A stretch of DNA of 64,000 nt. Origin: Otatea glauca. Its lineage: Eukaryota > Streptophyta > Magnoliopsida > Poales > Poaceae. Position 1 is the first letter of the stretch, and the number at the start of each line of letters is the position of its first letter. Of the stretch, positions 57,304 to 64,000 are shown piece after piece. The DNA lies in the NCBI GenBank assembly GCA_036346275.1, contig CM070725.1, forward strand, positions 34,844,104 through 34,908,103, given 5' to 3'. The position numbers and the translations under genes are program-made. Below the pieces are notes generated by a model that saw nothing but the letters and a program-made list of their open reading frames with translations, was not told the DNA's origin and ran no database searches.

Positions 57304-60300
57304 AAGATGGAGGCCCTTGCATTTGGTCGTGTGCTGGATAAATTGAAACTTGCAAGTAAGCTTCCATGCTCTAGGTACCAGAGGTTCCGAGGATTGTTTA
57401 GTCAAAGCTGAGATGGATGGTATGTTGACGTTTGCTTCACTTGAGTATCAGTGACTCAATCCATTACATGGTAGCGGCATTTTGTGGTACCAAGTTGCAT
57501 TCTTGGACTGATATAGGCAGTGAAAATGGGGAGAGAAGAGAAGAACATGATTGCTCTTTTTTCTTCATAAGATGATGTGAGGTGGTTGTTTGCAGTACTA
57601 AGAGTCAAGATTGACTCTCTTTTGCGTGACCCTTGTCGTGAAAGAATGTCTCGGGTTTAGAAGATTAACAATCTCTAGAAGTTTCATGGTTTCTTCAGCT
57701 CCCAAACAAGAAAGTAGGATAACTTGCATTTCCAAGATAAACTATATATGTTGTACATTTTAACCACTTTCTATCTTTATATAATTTCCCTCCTTGTTTT
57801 CTGACTTAAGTTTGAGTGTCAGCTAGATATTCTAGTCGCCGTACCTTTTGGATGCTAGCTCAAACCACGCAATGTATTGTCCAGAAAACTCTAGGCTTCC
57901 TTACATGCATTGGAATTTAATAAAAATAGTGGAAATGAAAGAGAAATATCTCTTAATTCTTGAGTGCCTTCCATATATGGTAGGCCACTCTGTTAGTTTC
58001 GGGTGGCCAGCGCTCGCAGGTGATGCATAAGAATTCCTGCTTTCCTGTAAATTAAGGAGTTACATTTTTTGACTGTTATTTCCTGGGTTCCTCCATTTGC
58101 TATAGTATTGTCATGGAGCATAAGAAAATTTGAAGGGGAACAGAAAGTCACAAATGCTCCCATTGCAACCCATCACAATGGGGTGAGTTATCTAGAGAAA
58201 ACTCATAAACTACTATTCAAAATGCATAGTCTGTTTTTAGCCAAAATTTTGTTTGATCCTTATAAACCCTCCGTTATCACATAACTGCAATTCATTGTCC
58301 TCAAACAAGTTGTTTTCTTGTTCTCTAGGATGTACATTCATTGCTTTCTGGATTAAATGTAGCAATTATCGAGGGCAAGACATGCATGGGAAACTCCCTT
58401 TTTCTGAGTCTCTGTATTATTAAGGCAAGAGATGCGATGACTGCACATTTTCTTATTGGCAATGTTGTTTTAAATGACCTGGAAGCAAGGGAGTTTAGAT
58501 GGTTATAATGAGTAAGGTGGCCCAAGTATGTTTTAGGCTTTTAGGTAACGATTAATGGTATCAAGCTGGTAGCGTCATTTGCATTTTTTGTGGGTTGAGG
58601 CTCAGTGATTGATATTTTCATCAGTGTAGTTGATAGTACAAGTTTGCAACTTTACATGCTAGTATATATCAGTCAGGACATAAAACAATTTATTTAGATC
58701 TTAAACAAGTCAACAGGAAATTACTCTGGTTACTTTTGTCACTTTTCTCTCACCCTAATTTAGCTCATGTTGCAGGCGTTCTTGGATGAAGTTTTCCTTG
58801 GAACTGAACAAAACATAACCATAATTACATGGCCAGATAACATTGGTGTGAGCCTGCGATCAGTATTTGAGAATTCCATGATGGCAAACCTTTTAAAGAC
58901 GGTATCATAGCAATGCCTATAAATAAATGATTCTTGCTTTTGCTTTGAGCTTGTGAAGTCTGATAACAGAATTCGTAGTATTCTGAAAGCTTCTTGCAGT
59001 TACCAGCCATGGTTTGGCTGTATGTCAGAATTTCAGGGATGGAGTTGAAGTAGAGTCCATAAACAGCAATTTGGCTGTGTTGAATGAGCCAAAGAAGTGA
59101 TCAAAGACGCGTTTCTCCAGTTCTGTTTGCTGTACCAAATTTTTTTCTTCACGTTGAACAATAGGCATTAACATTTGCCTTGCATATATACATATAAGTT
59201 GCCCTATCCATGGATGAACGTAGATTGGACACTGAAATTGAGCATCAATGGCACTAGAATTGTTCGTTTTATATATGTTTGCCTTTCCCCCCTGTGAGAT
59301 GCTACGAGTTTATTTCACCTTGAATTTTTTAATGTTAGCTTATGAAAGTTGGCATAAGGTGAACTTCTGCAACGTGGATTGCACATATCAATTCCCTCTG
59401 TCACTATTATAAACCACCATATTTCTTTTTATATTTTTATTCTCGATAATATTAGTCTTACGTTATGATCTGACATATCTTGGTTGTAGGATCAAAGTGC
59501 TGCCAATAAAGTGGCACTGGCCAAAATTTGTGGGACATGTTTTGCAATTTTCCTCCTTTTCTTTTCAGAAACCTGAAATAAAGTTTACTGAAGCACATCA
59601 ACATGCCATCTTGAAGCGGACCAAGCTGGGAATCTCCTGAACCTGTTGCAAATCTACGCTTTTCGCAAGCTTCTGGAGGACAAATGCAAGAGAGGTGAAC
59701 TTGTGAAGCCGCTCATGGACCATCCGAATTGTTACAGCCACAGCTAGTTGTCGTTGAAAAGATGTCAGAAAAGCGCGCATGGATTGCACGAATCGGGTCT
59801 CTTTGTGCCCAGAGCATAGATTCTCAGATCCATTTTGGCGTACTATTAGATTGCATCTGATACCCTATATGTTTACGGAATGCTAGCCAGCTGATTTTAT
59901 CTCCGTAGCTAGAAGCAGAATGGCAAATTTTTTTTATTGCTGTGAAATTAGCAACCTCGTTTGTTCTTGAATTTGGTCAACTGATTTTTTGCTTATAACA
60001 CACAGAAGCTTGAATGATATAATAAGAGCTCTTTTACGATACACTAAATTCAATATAGACCGTTAGTATAATGCACCGTAAATTTTCTCTATAATAATCT
60101 CCCCCCTAAAGATTGTGAATAGCCTTATGCAATTGCTTTCGTATTTCTTTCTTTTTGAGATGTGTGTTTAGTTGAATTTGTTATACTCAAATCATTTTCC
60201 CTATGTAATTAAACAAAGGAGACTGACGCAGCCTTGCTGGTGCTTTCCAAAGATCATTTGCGAAGATCCAGGCTCTTGATGAAATCTAAGTTTTTTGTGT

Positions 60301-61812
60301 TTTTTTTCCCTAATGCAACAGAGCACCGACATTGTTTGAGAGCGACTCTCTGATTGTCCAGCTATTTTTTAATAATTTCGGCATATTTTGGACATTATAG
60401 ATTACCATGGTCCGTCTGGTTCATGCTGGCATCCAGGCGGCATTGCCACTGGAATATATCAGAAAACGAGGGAAATTTCCGCGTAAAGATACAATGTAAA
60501 GTGATTGAAATACTCAAGATATATACCCCATATCCTTGTCGTGGAAATATAAGCCATGGCATCCTACCTTTCTTGTTTCTGAGACAAGGAAGCCTAACAG
60601 ACTTCAAGAAAGTATTAAGCCTGTAAAACGAGGTTTTTCAGTATGTTCAGCTGAATGCATTGTGTGTCAAGCAAAAACTAAAAAAATGACAAGTGACAAG
60701 GTGCACTGTACATTCCACACAAATGAGATTCAGAGACCAAATGCATCTGTTTGGCTTGAGGTTTAAGCCCCTACTGAAATCGAAGAAGTTCGTAGTCCAA
60801 TGCATCTTGAAATCTCAACCATCAACTTTCAGTCTCAGGTGCATGCCATTCAAGAAACTAAACAAGCCCTTTTTGGCCTTTGACCTCGCTGGAGTTTTGT
60901 GATACATGATATTCATGATGTATCTTCTCTGAAGCCACCCTTCGTAGTTTTCCATATTCCTTTTTGCAAGTTGCAACGAGTGGAGACAACTAGCTGGTGA
61001 AGCAAATGCTGCCCCCCGCCCCCGTATTTTTTCTTTTTTTGTTTACTTTTGTTTTCGGCAGTAATATTCCTTACTAGAGACTTTATTTTAGGTACTCATC
61101 TATGGTGAAAGTGAATATAATAGAGCCATTCAGAAAGAAATTTTTCTTTAAGGGATTGACTAGGACATATACTGAAATAATAAGCTGTTCTTAATTCTGA
61201 ATTCCGACAAGATTTTCTTGGAGTGAACGTTTAACCTTAAGATTAGAGCGACAAGTTAATGTGATTCAGATATTGAATTGATCGTGTAGCACAATTGAAA
61301 AATTACTGATGTTTCCTTCTTCTGCAGCTGTGAATTGTGACCACTGAACTGATCAGATCTTTGTACCCCAGTACCCCACTTACTCTCTGCTTATCATGGT
61401 TTTGCAATTTTAATGAAACCATAAGCCCAACTAAAATACCTTTGCCTTAAAAAATATGGTTCAGTATTGAAGATACGCTACTTTTCACTTAGTGGCAAGA
61501 TTGATTGCCACACCAGTTGTACTTAACAATGCAGTTATCTTAACCGTACCGGTACCGGTTTGCCACTTCATTCCAAAGCACACTCACTCACTCTCCTCCC
61601 CCACTGACACACCACAAACTAATCTTGTTTTCACCAATATGGCCTCTCCTTTTTGGTCAAAAACAAGTAAAACACCTTTCTCCAGCTTGTTAATCTTTAT
61701 AATTGCACAAGCAACAATAAGAAGGCACTCACATGTAAAGCGGTTAGACCTTGTGCCCACACAGAGGAAGGTCCTGAATTCAATTCAGACTCCCTTAATT
61801 TTCTGAGGAAGA
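57304..61812 (+). other. non-coding or unassigned DNA
   Basis: No gene is recognised in 4.5 kb. A few exon-like pieces stand out: AFLDEVFLGTEQNITIITW after an acceptor (from about 58775) and KPEIKFTEAHQHAILKRTKL after an acceptor (from about 59569). They share no domain I know and do not join convincingly. The stretch may be an extended 3' region of the upstream gene, a non-coding RNA or a decayed gene. Confidence 0.3.
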
Positions 61813-62045
61813 AGTCCATATAACACTCCAAACTTTGATCGAAAGTCCATCTAGCACCATAAACTATGAAACCAGATATTTGACACCCCGAACTTTGCAA
61901 TCTGGTTTAAATAATACCTTGACCCGGTTTCGCATAGTTGTATTGCCTGTATGGCGTAATGAGCTGACGCTTTTGCCATGTAGGATGACACAGTAGACAA
62001 GTTAGGTCAATGATAGGTGGGCCCACATGGGCTTCTCCTCCGTTG

Positions 62046-63388
62046 TGTTGGAAATATGCCCTAGTGGACAATCATAAAGATGATTAATAGATGTTTACAT
62101 TTTTATATTCCTTTAATAAATATCATGTTATAGATAATCAAATATGTGACTTGATTATGAGACTCTGTAACACTTAATTATAGGCCCATTATGAAACACC
62201 GTATTGGGCATTACATGTGTGTCATCGGTTGGTTTCATACAATGTTTATGATTGATCCTCTGATCTGAGACATACATGGATCCCAACATGAGGATCATAT
62301 ACTTTTATGTTACTAATGATGTCCATAATAGGATAATTATATTAGTACACTCGGGAATGTGATAATTATATTAGTACACTCGGGAATGTGTTGACACATG
62401 TGGAAGGATGCATATGGTCACGATGGAATTTTTTGTCCTCCTTGTTATACAAAGACAAAGGTATCTTAAGGCCACTCGAAGACGATAGACTAAAGAATGT
62501 GCATGACAATGCCCAAGTAGGTTGATGTGTCAACCGCTTGATCTATTTAGTCTAGCTTTGGAGATTCGAGAAACAATAGGTTAAACAACATAAGGATGAC
62601 ACATATCTTGCCTAGTGACAAAATGATCAAACATATATTCGTTGATGGCTTGTCAGATAAACGATATCCATGTGGTTTGGAAAGCCATAATGTTTTGCTA
62701 GGAGCCACTTATGACTGTGCGTCGAATGGTGTTTCCATACACTGCCAACATCACAATGGACCTACGTGGTCACACAGAAGAATGGGAACCTACTGTTTTT
62801 TAATAAATTCCATATATTGTTATATAGATAATTAATATATTAGAATTATTAAATATGAAATAAGTCCTTGTTTGATTCGGATTATTTAAATCCGAGGCAA
62901 CAAGCCTATATGATTTGGATTAATGTAATGCAAATTAAATAGGGAGTTAGTCCAGATAAGGATTTGAACTGATAAAGGTTATCTTGAATCCTATCTGGTT
63001 ACAAAACGAAAACGTTTCGGGCTTATCTTATTATGACTCATCGGATATAAATAAAGATACACCTGGGCTGCGTGGGGATAACTGAAGCGACGAGACTAAT
63101 TCAGGAGAGAACCAAGAGGGCCAAGCTACGGAGGTTCTAGCAAACCGGCGCGTGGAGTCTTCTTCCTATTTGTGTGGATACTCGTGGGACGAGGCTGCTA
63201 CTTCCTCGACGTGGTAACACGATCCGACATGCTCTTCTTCTGATGTTGAGAAGTTGCACCTATGCGTCAAGTGATAATGTTGAAATCCTAATTTTTAATC
63301 TTAGATCATATGCAGCGAGTTTTCTAGGTTTGGGTAGATGATTTTTTTTAAAAAATTGCTTCCGCTTTGCGACCCTTATTTCCCAACA
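62046..63388 (+). repeat. BARE/Angela-like copia solo LTR (1,343 bp)
   Basis: It starts TGTTGGAAATATGCCCTAG, close to the well-known start of BARE/WIS/Angela LTRs, and ends ATTTCCCAACA, giving a TGTTGG...CCAACA inverted terminus. Flanks are CGTTG and CGCCG; the two differences are both C-to-T changes, so they may be a decayed target duplication. It has no internal region and sits between the arms of the foldback element. Confidence 0.8.
62332..62389 (+). repeat. 29-bp tandem duplication in the solo LTR
   Basis: A 29-bp unit containing TTAGTACACTCGGGAATGT occurs twice in direct succession with no mismatch. Confidence 0.9.
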
Positions 63389-63672
63389 CGCCGAGTTCCC
63401 AATCATGCTTCCATGGATATCAGCCTCTATAGCTCCCTCCCTCTATTTCAATTTGGAAGAGAAGCTCATGTGATCCTCACCTAAACTTGCCCAGCGTGTC
63501 ATCCTACGTGTAAAACCACCCACTCATCACACCATGTGGGCAATACCACTGTGCGTAACTGGGTTAAGATGTTATTTGAACCGGATTGCAAAGCTCGGAG
63601 GGTCAAATGTCTATTTTCATAATAGGGTGCTGGACAGACTTTTGAGCAATGTTTGGGTTGTTATATGGATGT

Positions 63673-64000
63673 TTTCTATTTTCTTATCTATGTCAAGTGA
63701 GGGCCTTGTGTTGGTGCCTTTGTGATGTGTGTTGGGGTGTAGTATTGCTAATAGAAAATACACTACCAATTATCTCTAAAAAAGGAAGAAAAAAGGAGGT
63801 GTCTAGACAAAATCGAGTGTCTTTGTTTAAAAGTACTCAAATTTTGATCTATTTGATCCAGATATAATGATTTCATCTCTCTCCCTCGACCATACGAATT
63901 TCTCCCTCCCTCTCCCATCCCTTCAAACGCTAGCCACCATCACCACCCCGCCACTGTCGCCACACCACGCGCCACCTCCAAACCACTCATTGGCACCATC
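63673..64000. other. window edge, nothing assigned
   Basis: The last bases (from about 63890) become C-rich with CCACC repeats, like a grass 5' leader or coding start, but the window ends before this can be judged. Confidence 0.3.

Larger units (their letters stand above)
61813..63672. mobile_element. foldback DNA element split by a solo LTR
   Basis: The left arm (61813-62042) and right arm (63455-63672) are inverted copies over most of their length. Both contain a TCCATATAAC terminus, an AACTTTGCAATC/GCTTTGCAATCC block and a GTAGGATGACAC block. Without the inserted LTR the element is about 0.5 kb and almost entirely inverted repeat. The superfamily is uncertain; I see no clear target duplication. 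Confidence 0.65.

Noticed and set aside
59395..59500. Second Stowaway-like terminus (TTCCCTCTGTCACTATTATA)
   Set aside because: No matching inverted end was found within a few hundred bases.

Overview
The window looks like a piece of a grass (Poaceae) nuclear chromosome. The evidence is three plant genes with GT-AG introns, set among dense nested transposons of types common in grass genomes: SIRE-like, BARE/Angela-like and short-LTR copia, chromodomain gypsy, Mutator-like, hAT, and a Stowaway-type MITE with the CTCCCTCCGTC terminus. I see no tRNA, rRNA or CRISPR array and cannot name the species.

Layout. 1-5204: 3' part of a degraded SIRE-like Ty1/copia element ending in a 2.48-kb LTR, abutting a LINE remnant. 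6171-16729 (minus): a complete 11-exon RAD23-type ubiquitin-receptor gene (390 aa predicted). Its first intron carries a 6.26-kb chromodomain gypsy element that itself contains an 800-bp hAT-type MITE. 17-19.4 kb: repeat-rich intergenic DNA. 19.2-35.2 kb: a nest of a gypsy-type solo LTR (4-of-5-bp TSD) holding a SIRE-like solo LTR (perfect 5-bp TSD), then a 10.8-kb Mutator-like element (about 105-bp TIRs, perfect 10-bp TSD) holding a 3.2-kb hAT element. If the gypsy LTR and the Mutator element are removed at their target duplications, one 154-codon minus-strand frame is restored. 35.2-35.5 kb: Stowaway-type MITE. 35754-36790 (minus): an FLX-like coiled-coil gene with a probable leader intron. 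38.3-43.2 kb: repeat-derived intergenic DNA. 43749-49561 (plus): a five-exon gene for a large uncharacterised acidic/RS-rich protein with two mutually compensating frameshifts near its 3' end. 50.3-52.1 kb: a second CCTAGGC-type hAT MITE and a palindrome of two head-to-head copia 5' ends. 52440-57298 (minus): a young copia element with 110-bp LTRs and a perfect TSD. 57.3-64 kb: non-coding DNA, with a foldback element split by a BARE/Angela-like solo LTR.

The genes act separately: RAD23 shuttles ubiquitinated cargo to the proteasome and stabilises XPC in DNA repair; the FLX-like protein belongs to a family linked to flowering-time and chromatin control; the large protein is probably nuclear. 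The most unusual content is the Mutator-like element. Its minus-strand reading region joins a MuDR DNA-binding domain directly to a plant mobile domain (PMD) with no DDE transposase core between them, and it carries a second unrecognised protein gene with its own TATA box. Positions and splice sites were worked out by eye; the RAD23, FLX-like and large-gene exon joins are supported by phase agreement at every splice.
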